In this document: positions 40,391 through 51,255 of the stretch, one piece after another
How positions within the stretch are numbered: the first letter of the stretch is position 1
Layout of the letters: the number at the start of each line of letters is the position of its first letter
Assembly (NCBI RefSeq): GCF_000010425.1
Contig: NC_008618.1
Coordinates: forward strand, 365,946 to 429,945
Length of the DNA stretch: 64,000 bases
Direction: 5' to 3'
From: Bifidobacterium adolescentis ATCC 15703
Lineage (GTDB): Bacteria > Actinomycetota > Actinomycetes > Actinomycetales > Bifidobacteriaceae
Position numbers and translations under genes: made by a program
Notes under the pieces: model-generated
Databases searched by the model: none
Told to the model about the DNA's origin: nothing
Seen by the model: the letters and a program-made list of their open reading frames with translations, nothing else

Positions 40391-42553
40391 ATGACAGAAC
40401 AGACCGAAAACGCAACGCGTCTCGCCCGTCCGCTCATTCGTCTGGCAAAGCTGGTGGGTGTCGCCACCAGCTACGTCGGTATGAGCCATGATTACCACGA
40501 AATCGAAGACGATGTTCTGGTGGCGGTGCTCAAGGCGCTTGGTATTGACGCTTCCAACGATGAGGCGATCAACCAGTCCATCACATCCATCAAGTCCGAA
40601 CGCGAAACGCGCGTGGTGGCTCCCACCGTGCTGCATATCGTGGGCAAGGAAAGCAAGGTGGAGGTGCACGGCGGCATGTTCGATGTGCCGGAAGCCTCCA
40701 TCACGCTGGAAAACGGCAAGCAATTCACGGGCAAAATCTCCCATGAGGGCGGTGAGAAAATCGCCCATGAGATTGATAGCAGCTTCTTCTTCACGTCGTA
40801 TCTCGTCCTGCCCGCCGATCTGCCCGAAGGCTATCACACCCTCGAGGTCACTGTCGGCAACGAGGCGGAGACTGCAACCGTTATCAGCGCTCCTGAGAAA
40901 ATCGAACTGCTCGATGATATGAAGAACGGCTCCCTGTGGGGGTGGATGAGCCAGCTGTACTCCATCCGTTCCAAGGGATCCTGGGGCGTGGGAGACTTCG
41001 AAGATCTGAAGACCATGCTGGTCGAGGCCAAAAAGAAGACCGGCTCCGACTTCATGCTTATCAACCCGATGCACGCCGCGGAGCCGGTGCCTCCGCTGAC
41101 GCCATCGCCGTATCTGCCGATTTCCCGCCGTTTCATCAATTTCAGCTACATCCGTCCGGAGTCCATGCCGGAATATCTCACGCTGTCCCACGAGGACAGG
41201 GCTGAAGTCGATGCGCTGCACGAGCAGGTCGAATCGCTGAATGACGACGCGCGGCTGATCGATCGCGACGCCATGTGGCGCGTCAAGAAGCATGCGCTGT
41301 GGGTCATCTACAAGGCCGGCCGAACCAAGGCTCGCCAGGCCGAATTCGACCGTTACCTCGCCGAATGCGGAGACGAGATCGAATCCTACGCCACCTGGTG
41401 CCTGTGCTACGACAAGTGGGGAGCTCCCTCCGACGACGCCGATAATTGGGTGCGCAAATACAACCGTGATTCCGAAGAAGTCGCGCAGTTGCGTGAGAAG
41501 TTCCCGGACACCCTTGAGTTCTACCGCTGGCTTGAGTGGGTCGCCACCGATCAGTTGCACGCGGCGCAGCAGGCCGCCCGCAAGGCCGGTATGAAGATCG
41601 GCATCGTCGCGGATATGGCCGTCGGCGTGCATCCGGCAGGATCCGATGTGTGGTGGAATCCGGAACGCTTCGCCAAGGGCGCCACGGTCGGTGCCCCGCC
41701 GGACATGTTCAACCAGCAGGGCCAGGATTGGAGCCAGCCGCCGCTTAACCCGATCGCCCTCGAACAGACCGGATTCAAGGTGTACCGGGATATGGTGCAT
41801 GACATGTTCGCCAATGCCGGTGCGGTGCGTATCGATCATATCCTTGGTCTGTTCCGCCTATGGTGGATTCCGGAAGGCAAGCCCGCCACTGATGGCACAT
41901 ATGTGCATTACGATTCCGATGTCATGCTCGGCATTCTCGCGCTTGAGGCTTCCCGCGCTGGTGGCGTGGTTGTCGGCGAGGATCTGGGTGTCGTGCCGGC
42001 CTATGTGTCCAAGTCGCTGTCCGAACATGGCATTCTCGGTTGTGCCGTGGAATGGTTCGAACAGATGGACGGTGTGTTCCGCACTCCGAAGGATTGGCGT
42101 CCGTACGCACTGGCGTCCGTCAATACGCATGACATGCCTCCGGCGGCCGGTTACCTCGAATATGGCCACGTCAAGTTGCGTGAGCAGCTCGGCCTGCTGT
42201 CCGGTCCGGTGGAGGAATTCCAGAAGTCCGCAACCGCCGAGCACAATGCCATGCTGAACATGCTGGTCGAGGAGGGCTATCTCGACAAGGCTGCTCTGGA
42301 TGACGAAGCCGCCAACGAAAACGAGATTGTCGACGCGCTGTACCGTGGTCTGAAAGGTTCGCCCTGCAAGCTCATGGCCGCCTCCATCGTCGACGCGGTC
42401 GGTGAGAAGCGCACGCAGAACCAGCCGGGCACCAATAACGAGTATCCGAATTGGCGTATTCCGCTGGCCGATGGCGAAGGCAACGTGGTGCCGCTCGAAA
42501 AGCTCTTCGACGAACCGCGTCTGCAAGAGATCACCGCCATCATGCGTGGCTGA
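40391..42553 (+). CDS. malQ: 4-alpha-glucanotransferase
   Basis: MalQ (720 residues, GH77) transfers maltosyl units between alpha-1,4-glucans, disproportionating maltodextrins. An N-terminal extension of about 170 residues is usual for actinobacterial MalQ. The catalytic domain has GSWGVGDFEDLK, INPMHA, the nucleophile aspartate in AGAVRIDHILGLFRLWWIP, the acid/base glutamate in VVGEDLGVVP, and NTHDMPPAAGYL. It fits bifidobacterial glycogen/maltodextrin metabolism together with glgX nearby. Confidence 0.95.
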   Translation: MTEQTENATRLARPLIRLAKLVGVATSYVGMSHDYHEIEDDVLVAVLKALGIDASNDEAINQSITSIKSERETRVVAPTVLHIVGKESKVEVHGGMFDVPEASITLENGKQFTGKISHEGGEKIAHEIDSSFFFTSYLVLPADLPEGYHTLEVTVGNEAETATVISAPEKIELLDDMKNGSLWGWMSQLYSIRSKGSWGVGDFEDLKTMLVEAKKKTGSDFMLINPMHAAEPVPPLTPSPYLPISRRFINFSYIRPESMPEYLTLSHEDRAEVDALHEQVESLNDDARLIDRDAMWRVKKHALWVIYKAGRTKARQAEFDRYLAECGDEIESYATWCLCYDKWGAPSDDADNWVRKYNRDSEEVAQLREKFPDTLEFYRWLEWVATDQLHAAQQAARKAGMKIGIVADMAVGVHPAGSDVWWNPERFAKGATVGAPPDMFNQQGQDWSQPPLNPIALEQTGFKVYRDMVHDMFANAGAVRIDHILGLFRLWWIPEGKPATDGTYVHYDSDVMLGILALEASRAGGVVVGEDLGVVPAYVSKSLSEHGILGCAVEWFEQMDGVFRTPKDWRPYALASVNTHDMPPAAGYLEYGHVKLREQLGLLSGPVEEFQKSATAEHNAMLNMLVEEGYLDKAALDDEAANENEIVDALYRGLKGSPCKLMAASIVDAVGEKRTQNQPGTNNEYPNWRIPLADGEGNVVPLEKLFDEPRLQEITAIMRG

Positions 42554-42574
42554 TCTTCTATAGGCGATTCCATG

Positions 42575-42616
42575 GGGTGTCCACAGGTCCGACGGTCTGC
42601 GGACACCCTTGTTTTT
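42575..42616 (+). terminator. malQ terminator
   Basis: GGGTGTCC (42575-42582) and GGACACCC (42601-42608) form the stem, followed by a T-rich run. It lies just before the rplM promoter. Confidence 0.8.
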
Positions 42617-42620
42617 CGTG

Positions 42621-42649
42621 TTGCCGAATGTCAAGGCAGGCGATATACT
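42621..42649 (+). promoter_or_regulatory. rplM promoter
   Basis: TTGCCG (42621-42626) and TATACT (42644-42649) with a 17-bp spacer form a good sigma-70 promoter directly after the malQ terminator. Confidence 0.75.
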
Positions 42650-42655
42650 AGTAGA

Positions 42656-42824
42656 CTGTTGTGTTTCCCTACGGGGTCCTTCAAAGCGCTTTTCCCACTC
42701 GCCATCGAGGACTTTCAGGGAGCCCACGGATAATGAGACCTGAAAAACGGCATTATTCCGCGCCCAACCAACGCGTGTAATGCTGATGGATGGTCCGGAA
42801 CACAATATATAGAAAAGGTACATC
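42656..42824 (+). ncRNA. rplM mRNA leader
   Basis: About 165 bases lie between the expected start site and rplM, unusually long for this organism. They contain short complementary segments but no clear single fold by eye. It may hold an autoregulatory L13 site; this is inference. Confidence 0.35.
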
Positions 42825-43274
42825 GTGAAAACTTTCACTCCGAAGCCAGCTGATCTGACTCACGACTGGTACGTCATCGACGCCACCGACGTGGTGCTCG
42901 GTCGTCTCGCCACTCAGGCGGCAACCCTGCTGCGTGGCAAGAACAAGCCGACCTACGCTCCGCACGCCGATTCCGGCAACCACGTGATCATCCTCAACGC
43001 CGACAAGATCGCTCTGACCGGCAACAAGTTGGGCAAGGAACTGTACATGCACTCCGGTCGTCCGGGTGGCCTGCGTCGCGATAGCTACGCCCAGCTGCTC
43101 AAGACCAACCCCGAGCGCATCATCAAGTCTGCCATCAAGGGCATGCTGCCGAAGAACCGTCTGGCCAAGGTTCAGCTGGATCGTCTCCACATCGTTCGCG
43201 GTGCCGAGCATCCGTACGCTGGCATGAAGCCGCAGGTTTTCGAGATCGCTCAGGTCTCGCAGCAGGCTAAGTGA
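42825..43274 (+). CDS. rplM: 50S ribosomal protein L13
   Basis: L13 (149 residues) is an early-assembly protein. [36 protein letters not shown] and [13 protein letters not shown] are family signatures. The start is GTG at 42825 with an AAAGG SD. rpsI follows after 20 bases, the usual rplM-rpsI pair. Confidence 0.98.
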   Translation: MKTFTPKPADLTHDWYVIDATDVVLGRLATQAATLLRGKNKPTYAPHADSGNHVIILNADKIALTGNKLGKELYMHSGRPGGLRRDSYAQLLKTNPERIIKSAIKGMLPKNRLAKVQLDRLHIVRGAEHPYAGMKPQVFEIAQVSQQAK

Positions 43275-43294
43275 ACCGAAGGGAGATAAGAAAC

Positions 43295-43786
43295 ATGGCT
43301 GAAAACACCAACGACTCCGCGGTTCTCGAGACCGAAGAGGAGCTCACCTCGTACACCACCGAGACCAACGCTGGCGCTGGCACCGGTACTTCCACCATCG
43401 CTCCGGGCTACGGCACCGGTCGTCGTAAGGAAGCCGTCGCCCGTGTTCGCCTGGTTCCGGGCACCGGCAAGTGGACCATCAATGGTCGCACCCTGGAAGA
43501 GTACTTCCCGGCCAAGCTGCTGCAGCGTGAGGTCAACTCCCCGATCGTTCTGCTCAAGCTCGAAGGCAAGTTCGACGCTATCGTCCTCGTTGACGGTGGC
43601 GGCACCACCGGCCAGGCTGGCGCAATCCGCCTGGGCGTTGCCCGCGCTCTGAACGCTATCGATCGTGATGCGAACCGCGCCGCCCTGAAGAAGGCTGGCT
43701 TCCTGACCCGCGACGCCCGCGTCGTGGAACGCAAGAAGGCTGGTCTGCACAAGGCACGTCGCGCTCCGCAGTTCTCGAAGCGCTAA
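43295..43786 (+). CDS. rpsI: 30S ribosomal protein S9
   Basis: S9 (163 residues) has the actinobacterial acidic N-terminal extension of about 35 residues, then [19 protein letters not shown] and the invariant C-terminal tail FSKR, which reaches the P-site tRNA. The ATG at 43295 has a GGGAG SD and lies 20 bases after rplM. Confidence 0.98.
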   Translation: MAENTNDSAVLETEEELTSYTTETNAGAGTGTSTIAPGYGTGRRKEAVARVRLVPGTGKWTINGRTLEEYFPAKLLQREVNSPIVLLKLEGKFDAIVLVDGGGTTGQAGAIRLGVARALNAIDRDANRAALKKAGFLTRDARVVERKKAGLHKARRAPQFSKR

Positions 43787-43807
43787 AGCTTACAGCAAGC
43801 TTTATTC

Positions 43808-43842
43808 GAAACCCCTCGGAAATTCGTTTTCCGAGGGGTTTC
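43808..43842 (+). terminator. rplM-rpsI terminator
   Basis: GAAACCCCTCGGAAA pairs with TTTTCCGAGGGGTTTC over a TTCG-type loop. Confidence 0.92.
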
Positions 43843-43878
43843 TTGGTATTCGAACGATTCAGGCAGAGCTTGATGGAA

Positions 43879-46326
43879 TCAGGCGGTCGGCATCTGCCTC
43901 ATCGCACTGATGCTCAACGCCGGGAGCGTCCACAATGTCGGATCGTCTTCCGACAATCCATCGTCGGCAGATTGCAGATTTGCTTCATTGTCTTGCATCT
44001 GCCAGTACATCATATTGATGCGGTGCAGATGATTGCGCAGTCTACCTGCCGGCTTGTTTTCCGACTCTGCGTCGAATTCTGATACCCGTTCGATGGACGT
44101 TCCCAAACCGGGATATTCGCCGACGATCTCTGATGAAGACCAGACCATCTCCCATTCAATGCCTTTCGGAAGATGGAAACGTGTGACTTCGTCGGAACCG
44201 TTGATCAGAATTAGCAGGCTAGGCTCGTCGGGGGAGAGCAGCTGCATGGCGAACGAGCGTACGGCAGGATTCGTCCAATCCGAATCGTCCGGCATCTGCC
44301 CGTTCGGAAGATACCAATGCACGCGATCGGATTTCTTCAGCAAACCGATTTTGCTCAGGCGCGTGAAGAAATCCTCATGACTGTACAAATCGTGGGATTT
44401 CCGCAACGTGATTAAACGTGACGTTAGATTGAATTGCTTCAATTCCGGCGTTTGCTCGGTGCTGTATAGCCAATCCCAATCAAGCCATGTAATGTCATTG
44501 TCTTGCGTGTAGGCGTTGTTGTTGCCGTTTTGCGAATTGCCGAATTCGTCGCCGGCGAGCAGCATTGGCGTACCCAACGACAGTAAGAGCGTGCCCAGCA
44601 GGTTCATGGTGGCACGCTGGCGCTGCTGCACGATGATTTGGTCGCTGCTGGGGCCCTCATGCCCGAAATTGATGGAATGGTTGTCGTTTGTTCCGTCGTG
44701 GTTGTTTTCGCCGTTAGCTTCGTTGTGTTTGCTCTTGTACATGGTCAGGTCGGCGGTGGTGAAGCCGTCGTGGCAGGCCACATAGTTCACGGAGGCGGTC
44801 GAACCGCGGCCGGGGTCGGTGGCGAACAGGTCGGAAGATCCGCATAGGCGTGTGGCCATGTCTTGCATGGTCATTTCGCCGTATTCGCCGCTGCGTGTGC
44901 GATCCACGTCGGTCAGCCAGAATTTGCGCGTGCAATCGCGGAAACGGTCGTTCCATTCCGCGAAAGGAATGCCGAATTCGCCGGTGCGCCAGCCGTTCGG
45001 GCCGCAATCCCATGGTTCCATGATCATTTTGAGATTGCCGAGCAGTATGTCGGAGCGCAAAGCGTACAGGAATGGATGGTAGCGGGTGAATTCACCGTCG
45101 AGACGTGCCAGCGTCGCCGCAAGATCGAATCGGAATCCGTCGATACCAATGCGTTTGGCCCAATAGCGCAACGAATCCACGGCGAACGTGGTGACGTGCG
45201 TGTTGGTGAAATCAAGCGTGTTGCCGCAACCGGTGGTGTCGTACAGGCGGCTGATCTTGTCTTTGGTGCGTCGGTAGTACGAGAGATTGTCAAGGCCTCG
45301 CCAGCAAATGGTCGGGCCTTCGGGACCTGATTCGCAGGTGTGGTTGTAAACCACATCCATAATCACTTCAAAGCCGGCCTCGTGCAATGCGCGCACCATG
45401 TTGATGACTTCTTGCCGTACTGCGGCCGCTCCTGCCTCTTGCGAGCGTTTGGTGGCATATGAGGATTCGGGGGCGAAATATCCGAGCGTGGAGTATCCCC
45501 AGTAGTTGGTGCGTCCTCGTTCCTGCAGGAAGAGTTCCGATTGTTTGGCTTGGATCGGCAGCAGTTCGATGGAGGTGACGCCCAGATCCTGCAGGTATGA
45601 GAGCGTGGCCGGGTGTGCGAGGCCCGCGTAGGTGCCGCGAAGTTCTTTGGGCAGCCATGGCGCGTTGGCGGTGAAGCCTTTGACATGCAGCTCGTAGATA
45701 ACCGTTTTGCTCCACGGAACGTGTGGATGCGAGGGTTCTCCTGCGTGTTTGTCGATGGCGCGGTCGTCTATGGCTACGGAAACGGGCATGCGCCCTACCG
45801 AGTCGATGGTGCTCATCGGTCCGAAGGGGGAGCCCTTGACCTTGCCGTTGACGATTTCGCATTCGTAGGCGAATGCGCCTGGATCGAGTTTCATCGATCC
45901 TTCGATGCCTTTGGCGTATGGGTCAAGCAGCAGCTTGTAGGGGTTGAAACTCACGCCATGATCGGGATCCTATGGGCCGTTGACGCGGTATCCGTATTGC
46001 ATGCCGTCCCATGCTTGCGGCACGTGCACGTACCACAGTCCGTAGTTGGGACCGTCCATGCGGAACAGTGTTTCGCGAAGATTGAGCGAGGGAATGCGTC
46101 TGGTGCAGATGCGCTGTTTTTTGGCCTGATCGATGAACGTGAGTCCGGGTTCGTTGAACAGCCGTGCGGCGTCGGCATAGAAGGCGCTCGGTTGGTCAAG
46201 TGGTTCAAGTACGCAAAACCACACTTGGTCTGCTGTTTCTGAGCGGACAACGGCGTCCGCGCCACCATCGTCGGTGAAATAGAGACCTGGGCGGGTTGCG
46301 TAGCGGTGCAAAGGTGGGTTCTTCAT
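43879..46326 (-). pseudogene. glgX: glycogen debranching enzyme GlgX, interrupted by an in-frame amber codon
   Basis: Read through, this would be an 816-codon glycogen debranching enzyme (GH13) that removes limit-dextrin branches. It carries a CBM48-type N-terminal domain and the catalytic motifs GFRFDLAATL (nucleophile D), IMEPWDCGPNGW (acid E) and VNYVACHDGFTTADL. On the minus strand a TAG at 45970-45972 stands where homologues have tryptophan (context YRVNGP, stop, DPDHGVSFNP); a single TGG to TAG change explains it. Both parts, 45970-46326 (118 residues) and 43879-45954 (691 residues from GTG), lie in the same frame. The downstream part could restart at GTG 45954, but would lack the N-terminal domain. 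Confidence 0.85.
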
Positions 46327-46625
46327 AACCTCATTCTAAACACTTTGAAATTATCTGTTGACTTGCTATGTCGGGACCATCTCTGCCAATGTCAGATCGA
46401 TGGTTGCTGCGCTGCCGGTGAGATGCCGTTCTGGCTGTTTTCGATGATGATGTGCATGTTGTGATGATGATTTTTTAAAAAACAAAACGTTGATTTTCTG
46501 CGGCACACGCTTTGCAAACAACTTTATGAAAAGAGATTTGCAAAAGAATTTAAGAAAGTGTATAGTTTTCAATCATCAGGCAGAACGATCTGCCGGAACT
46601 TCTTTTATAGTGGAAAGGACATATC

Positions 46626-47630
46626 ATGAAAGCTCTTGTACTGACCGGTGTCAAGGAATTTGAAATCCAGAACATGCCAACACCGCAGATCGAACCCAAT
46701 GAAGTGCTGATCAACACCGCATATGCAGGCGTGTGCGGCACGGATCATGACCTGTATGACGGTCGCCCCGGATCGGCCGCTGCGGTGCCGCCGATCGTGC
46801 TTGGCCACGAGAATTCTGGCATCGTTGCTGCAGTCGGCGCTGACGTCACCAATGTCAATCCGGGAGACCGTGTCGCCGTCGACCCGAACATCTACTGCGG
46901 CCAGTGCGAATTCTGCCTGACGCAACGTCCTGAACTCTGCGACCATCTTAGTGCGGTCGGAGTGACCCGCAACGGCGGTCTGGCGGAACAATTCACCGCC
47001 CCCGCAAGTGTGGTCTATAAGCTACCAGATAACGTTTCCCTGCGTGACGCCGCTGCCGTCGAGCCGGTCTCATGCGCGGTGCATGGTCTCGATCTGCTGG
47101 AACTTCGCCCGTATCAGAAGGCGTTGGTTATCGGCGACGGTTTCATGGGGCAGGTCTTCGCCCAGCTTCTGCAGGCGTATGGCGTGCATCAGGTGGATCT
47201 TGCCGGCATTTTCGATGAAAAGTTGCAGCGCAACAAGGAGCAGTTCGGCGTCACCGAAACGTACAACACCACCCGCGAACAGATTCCGGAAGATTCCTAC
47301 GATGTAATCATCGAAGCCGTCGGTCTTCCTGCGACCCAAGCTCAGGCCGTAGCCGCCGCCAAGAAGGGCGCGCAGGTGCTGATGTTCGGCGTCGGCCCGC
47401 AGGAGGCGCATTTCGAAATGAATACGTACGACATTTACAAGAAGCAGCTGACCATCCAAGGCTCCTTCATCAACCCGCTCACCTTCCGCGATGCCATCTC
47501 GCTGGTCTCCTCCGGCAAAATGAACATCGGAGGCCTGATCAGCCACGAGCTTGAACTCGAGCAGGTGCAAGACTTCCTCGACGGCAAGATCACTGGCGTT
47601 TCCAAGGCTGTCGTCAAGATTGGTGCCTGA
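46626..47630 (+). CDS. zinc-dependent alcohol dehydrogenase (polyol dehydrogenase-like)
   Basis: This 334-residue medium-chain dehydrogenase has the catalytic zinc ligands in AGVCGTDHD and GHENSG, and a structural zinc lobe CGQCEFCLTQRPELC. The cofactor loop IGDGFMGQ departs from the usual GxGxxG. It resembles sorbitol/L-threonine-type dehydrogenases; substrate unknown. The 299 bases upstream are AT-rich with an ATAGTT-type -10 region and no gene. GGAAAGGA serves as SD. It is followed by a decayed transporter gene, suggesting an oxidise-after-uptake pair that has lost its transporter. Confidence 0.82.
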   Translation: MKALVLTGVKEFEIQNMPTPQIEPNEVLINTAYAGVCGTDHDLYDGRPGSAAAVPPIVLGHENSGIVAAVGADVTNVNPGDRVAVDPNIYCGQCEFCLTQRPELCDHLSAVGVTRNGGLAEQFTAPASVVYKLPDNVSLRDAAAVEPVSCAVHGLDLLELRPYQKALVIGDGFMGQVFAQLLQAYGVHQVDLAGIFDEKLQRNKEQFGVTETYNTTREQIPEDSYDVIIEAVGLPATQAQAVAAAKKGAQVLMFGVGPQEAHFEMNTYDIYKKQLTIQGSFINPLTFRDAISLVSSGKMNIGGLISHELELEQVQDFLDGKITGVSKAVVKIGA

Positions 47631-47631
47631 C

Positions 47632-47940
47632 ATGATCCGCGTGCTTGAGCGTTTGGGTGTTCCGCGAACGCTGATGCTGGGGTTCCTTGCCGTCGTCATT
47701 TTCATGACCGGCGATGGCTTCGAGCTTACCTTCCTCTCCAAATTCATGGTGGATTAAGGATTCAGCTCCTCCCAAGCGTCGCTGCTAATCACGGTGTATG
47801 GCTTGTTCGCGGCGTTTGGCGGCTGGTCCGCAGGCGTGCTTGCTTTTGTGCTGACGTTGTTTATTCGTCCCGAACAGCTTGGAATTAGCGAAAAAGTATC
47901 ACGACATGACGGCAAATGCACAGCCGACATCGCCGCATAG
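47632..47940 (+). pseudogene. decayed MFS transporter, RbtT/DalT type
   Basis: The first residues ([20 protein letters not shown], then LTFLSKFMVD) are close to the intact transporter at 49915. An in-frame TAA (47755-47757) replaces the CAG that the paralogue has before GFSSSQ. The frame continues through helix 2, then jumps to a C-terminal-like end, LTLFIRPEQLGISE, so about 300 residues have been deleted. Both a stop and a large deletion show that it is non-functional. It starts two bases after the dehydrogenase stop. Confidence 0.85.
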
Positions 47941-48002
47941 CGCATATCCTAATCACAAAAGGGGAAAATCAATCGTATTCATCGTTATCAGGAGGTAATT
48001 TT

Positions 48003-48404
48003 ATGGCGAAAGCAATGTCTGAATTCACTACCGATCTGCAGCATTCCGGCATGCCGGCGAAGGATCTCGACGAAACCATCGAATTCTATACGAAGAAGCT
48101 TGGTTTCGAACTGGCCGGACTGTTTCATAACGGCGAAAATCGTTGTGCATTCCTGCGTTACGGCCATCTGACCATCGAAACGTGGGAGGGCGATCCGGCT
48201 CCGCTGACCACTGGTGCCATCAACCATTGGGCATTCGACACTCCCGACATCGAAGCTGCATTCGAAAACGCGAAGGAACTCGGGCTGAATTTCAAAGATA
48301 ACGAAATCCAGCATATCGACAGCTTCTGGGAGCATGGCATCCGCTACTTCAACGTATACGGACCGAACGGCGAAACCATTGAATTCTGTCAGATTGTCAA
48401 ATAA
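48003..48404 (+). CDS. VOC family (glyoxalase/bleomycin-resistance-like) protein
   Basis: This 133-residue single-domain vicinal-oxygen-chelate protein has TTDLQHSGMPAKDLDETIEF, FHNGENRCAFLRYGHLTIE, INHWAFDTPDIEAA, and ends FNVYGPNGETIEFCQIV. H and E metal ligands are plausible at H14, H76 and E129. Substrate unknown. An AGGAGG SD sits eight bases before the ATG. Its position between the decayed transporter and the ROK regulator suggests a role in sugar or polyol metabolism. Confidence 0.82.
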   Translation: MAKAMSEFTTDLQHSGMPAKDLDETIEFYTKKLGFELAGLFHNGENRCAFLRYGHLTIETWEGDPAPLTTGAINHWAFDTPDIEAAFENAKELGLNFKDNEIQHIDSFWEHGIRYFNVYGPNGETIEFCQIVK

Positions 48405-48565
48405 CTATCGTTAGATGATTGCCGTCAAATAATCGTTGAAAACAAATACAACAGGCGAAACAGACGGAAGCAAACAAAGAAGCGTGCGCTGAACCTTATA
48501 TACGGGTTCGGAACACGCTTCTTTTTGTTATGCAATCGATGCGATTAATATGTGCGCAAAAGCGG

Positions 48566-49693
48566 TCACATATCGCATAGTTCGCGTACGTACGGCTCCA
48601 CAAAACGCAGGGCCGCGCCGATAATGTCTTGATGGTCGAGCGCCATTCCCTTGCGCAGGGTGAAATCCGTGGTGCCGAATGGCGTATGTTCCACCACGCG
48701 TTCGCGTAGTCCGGCCATATCGTCATCATCGAGATATTGTGCTGCCTCACCGCTGATGATCACGTCACCGGCCAGTACCGAGCGAATATTCGTTACCGCC
48801 AGCGCCACATAATCCAGCCATTGCGAGAATCGTTTGCGATGCTCCTGCTCGCCTTGTTCCAACACCGAGAAGAAGCCGGGCAGGCTTTCGCCGTCTTCCA
48901 TCAGCGTTTCCGGCGAGCAATACGTATCCATGCAGCCCTGTTGTCCGCAGTAGCAGGTGTTGCCTCCTGGAATCAGCGTCATATGTTCGATTGAGCCATT
49001 GCATTGGTTTGGCCCTTGGTAAAGCGATCCGTCTACGATGACCGCGCCTCCGGGGCGTCGCTCGAGGTAGATGCAGACGGCATCCTTCAGATTGTGGTCG
49101 AACCAGAGTTCCGCCATGGCAGAAGCGTCGGAATCGTGAATCATCAGCGACGGATAGTTGAGGCCGTGGCTGAGTTCGCTGAGTTTCAGGCCGGTGTTGT
49201 TCATGATTTTGCCGAAGGTGATCGACTGCCCGTCTGCCGATACGATGCCTTGCATGCAGAAGGCCACGCCTAGCACCGTGCTGCCTTGTTTCGCCAGTTC
49301 CTGCGCGAAACCGTTGATGATGTCGTTCATGCGCTGGTAGTAGGCGTCGTTGTTGCGATAGGGGAGTGTGCGCTGTCTGGTGGCCACGGATTTGCCGTTC
49401 AGATCAATGGCGATGGCCGTGATTCGTGTGGTTTGGATTCGCACGCCGATAGCCACGCTGGAGTGTGCCGCGAATTCGTAGATTTGCGCTTTGCGTCCAC
49501 CGGTGGATTTCTGCATCTCGCCTTTGACGATGAGCCCGTCGGCCTCCATGGCGCGCAGATTCTGCGTGATGGTTGGCAGGCTGAGCCCTAATTCGTGTTC
49601 GAACATCTGCTTGGTGGCTGAACCTTGGGTGTAGATGAACGTGGTCATGGCCTTGAAATTGGCTTCTTTGACTGATAGGGCGGATTGGGCTTT
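48566..49693 (-). CDS. ROK family transcriptional regulator
   Basis: This 375-residue regulator has an N-terminal winged helix (TKQMFEHELGLSLPTITQNL, about 15-75) and a ROK sugar-kinase-like domain with a zinc-binding motif CYCGQQGCMDTYC and AVTNIRSVLAGDVIISG. Such proteins (NagC/XylR type) release DNA upon binding a sugar or its phosphate. GTG 49693 is chosen for its AGGAAGGA SD at seven bases; TTG 49729 would be longer. It is divergent from the MFS transporter at 49915, its likely target. Confidence 0.88.
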   Translation of the reverse strand, partial: KAQSALSVKEANFKAMTTFIYTQGSATKQMFEHELGLSLPTITQNLRAMEADGLIVKGEMQKSTGGRKAQIYEFAAHSSVAIGVRIQTTRITAIAIDLNGKSVATRQRTLPYRNNDAYYQRMNDIINGFAQELAKQGSTVLGVAFCMQGIVSADGQSITFGKIMNNTGLKLSELSHGLNYPSLMIHDSDASAMAELWFDHNLKDAVCIYLERRPGGAVIVDGSLYQGPNQCNGSIEHMTLIPGGNTCYCGQQGCMDTYCSPETLMEDGESLPGFFSVLEQGEQEHRKRFSQWLDYVALAVTNIRSVLAGDVIISGEAAQYLDDDDMAGLRERVVEHTPFGTTDFTLRKGMALDHQDIIGAALRFVEPYVRELCDM

Positions 49694-49914
49694 CACTGGT
49701 TGATCCTTCCTGCGCAACTTCTTTTCCAAGACTACTTCATAAAAGTCCTTTCCTTATGTCTCGTGTTGGTCTGAGATATCAGGTATTGCAAAAAAGTATC
49801 AAAAACAGCTGTGCATAAAGGATTTTCTGCCACTTTTCTGCGTCGAAAATATATTTATCAACAAAAAAAGTTGAGACGGTGACAACGACGTTCTACCAAG
49901 AAAAGAGACATGTT

Positions 49915-51183
49915 ATGAAGATAGGTCTGCCGCGCACGCTATTGGCCGGCTTGGTCGCCATAGCGGTGTTCATGACCGGCGATGGCTTTGAATTGACTTT
50001 TTTGTCCAAATACATCGTGGACCAGGGATTCAGCTCTTCGCAATCGTCGCTGATGTTCACCATGTACGGGCTGGTGGCTGCGCTTGCCGGCTGGGCGTCC
50101 GGTGTGCTAGCTGAAATGTTCGGTGCCAAACGCATCATGCTTATCGGCGCGAGCGCCTGGGTCGTTTTGCACCTGCTGTTCGTTGGTGTGGCGTTGCCGA
50201 GCGGCGTCTATCCGCTGATGTTAGGCGTGTATGCGTTGCGGGGTGTTGGCTACCCGCTGTTCATCTACTCGTTCGTGGTGTTGATGGCGCAAACCATCGA
50301 TCCTGCCAAGCTCGCGTCGGCCATGGGGTGGTTTTGGGCCGCCTACTCGTTCGGCATCGGCGTGTTTGGCGCATATTTGCCGAGTTTCACCATTCCGATG
50401 GTGGGCGAGTACTATTCGCTGTGGCTTTCGTTGCCGTTTTCTATAGCTGGACTGCTGATTTGCCTGCTGATGGTGCCGAAAAGCAAGGGTTCTGGCAACT
50501 CTTCCATGAGCAATGCAGACAAGCTGCGCGAGCTTAGTCGAGGAGTCACCATTCTGGTGCATAATCGCCAAATCGCTTTGGCTGCGGTGGTGCGTGTGAT
50601 CTGCAATCTGACGTTGTATGGCTTTCCCGTCATCATGCCACTCTACTTGGCCACTACCAACAATGGCGGCGGTGCTTGGTTTAAGGTTTCGCAATGGAGC
50701 CAGATTTGGGGATTCCAGTTTGTGGTCACCATTTTCGGCAATGTGTTCTGGGGTCGTATGGGCGATTCGCATGGTTGGATGCGGCAAATGCGCTGGTTTG
50801 GCTGCTGGTTCTGTGTGATCGGCACGCTGGGCATGTATTACATTCCGCAGTTTTTCGGGGCGAATATGGTGCTTATGTGTGCTGATGCGGTTGTTCTTGG
50901 ATTGGGAATTTCCGCTTTCGTTCCTATGGGAGCCGTGTTTCCCGCGTTGGCGTTGGAACATAAGGGTGCTGCGATTTCCGCGCATAATTTCGCTTCCGGC
51001 CTGGCTACGTTTTTCGGTCCGCTGATTGCGACGGTGCTGGTTTCCACTATCGGATTCGGCGGCGTGTGCTGGACGTATGCGATCTGCTATGCGATCGGAT
51101 CGTTGGTCACGTTCGGCATTCATCCTCATCAACCCGGATTTGACGATCGCGGCCATCGCATTGCCGCGATCGAGCGTAACTAA
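49915..51183 (+). CDS. MFS transporter, RbtT/DalT/CsbX type
   Basis: This 422-residue transporter has about 12 helices. [20 protein letters not shown] is characteristic of the ribitol/D-arabitol transporter branch. The MFS helix 2-3 loop reads [12 protein letters not shown]. It probably imports a pentitol or other polyol with protons. AAAAGAGA serves as SD. It is followed after 72 bases by a xylitol/sorbitol-type dehydrogenase, a natural uptake-and-oxidation pair. A decayed copy lies at 47632. Confidence 0.85.
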   Translation: MKIGLPRTLLAGLVAIAVFMTGDGFELTFLSKYIVDQGFSSSQSSLMFTMYGLVAALAGWASGVLAEMFGAKRIMLIGASAWVVLHLLFVGVALPSGVYPLMLGVYALRGVGYPLFIYSFVVLMAQTIDPAKLASAMGWFWAAYSFGIGVFGAYLPSFTIPMVGEYYSLWLSLPFSIAGLLICLLMVPKSKGSGNSSMSNADKLRELSRGVTILVHNRQIALAAVVRVICNLTLYGFPVIMPLYLATTNNGGGAWFKVSQWSQIWGFQFVVTIFGNVFWGRMGDSHGWMRQMRWFGCWFCVIGTLGMYYIPQFFGANMVLMCADAVVLGLGISAFVPMGAVFPALALEHKGAAISAHNFASGLATFFGPLIATVLVSTIGFGGVCWTYAICYAIGSLVTFGIHPHQPGFDDRGHRIAAIERN

Positions 51184-51255
51184 TCGCAATTGAATATCAA
51201 TTGCTCGATCATCATTTTTCTCAAAAAACATCATTATCCACAAAGGAGAATAATC

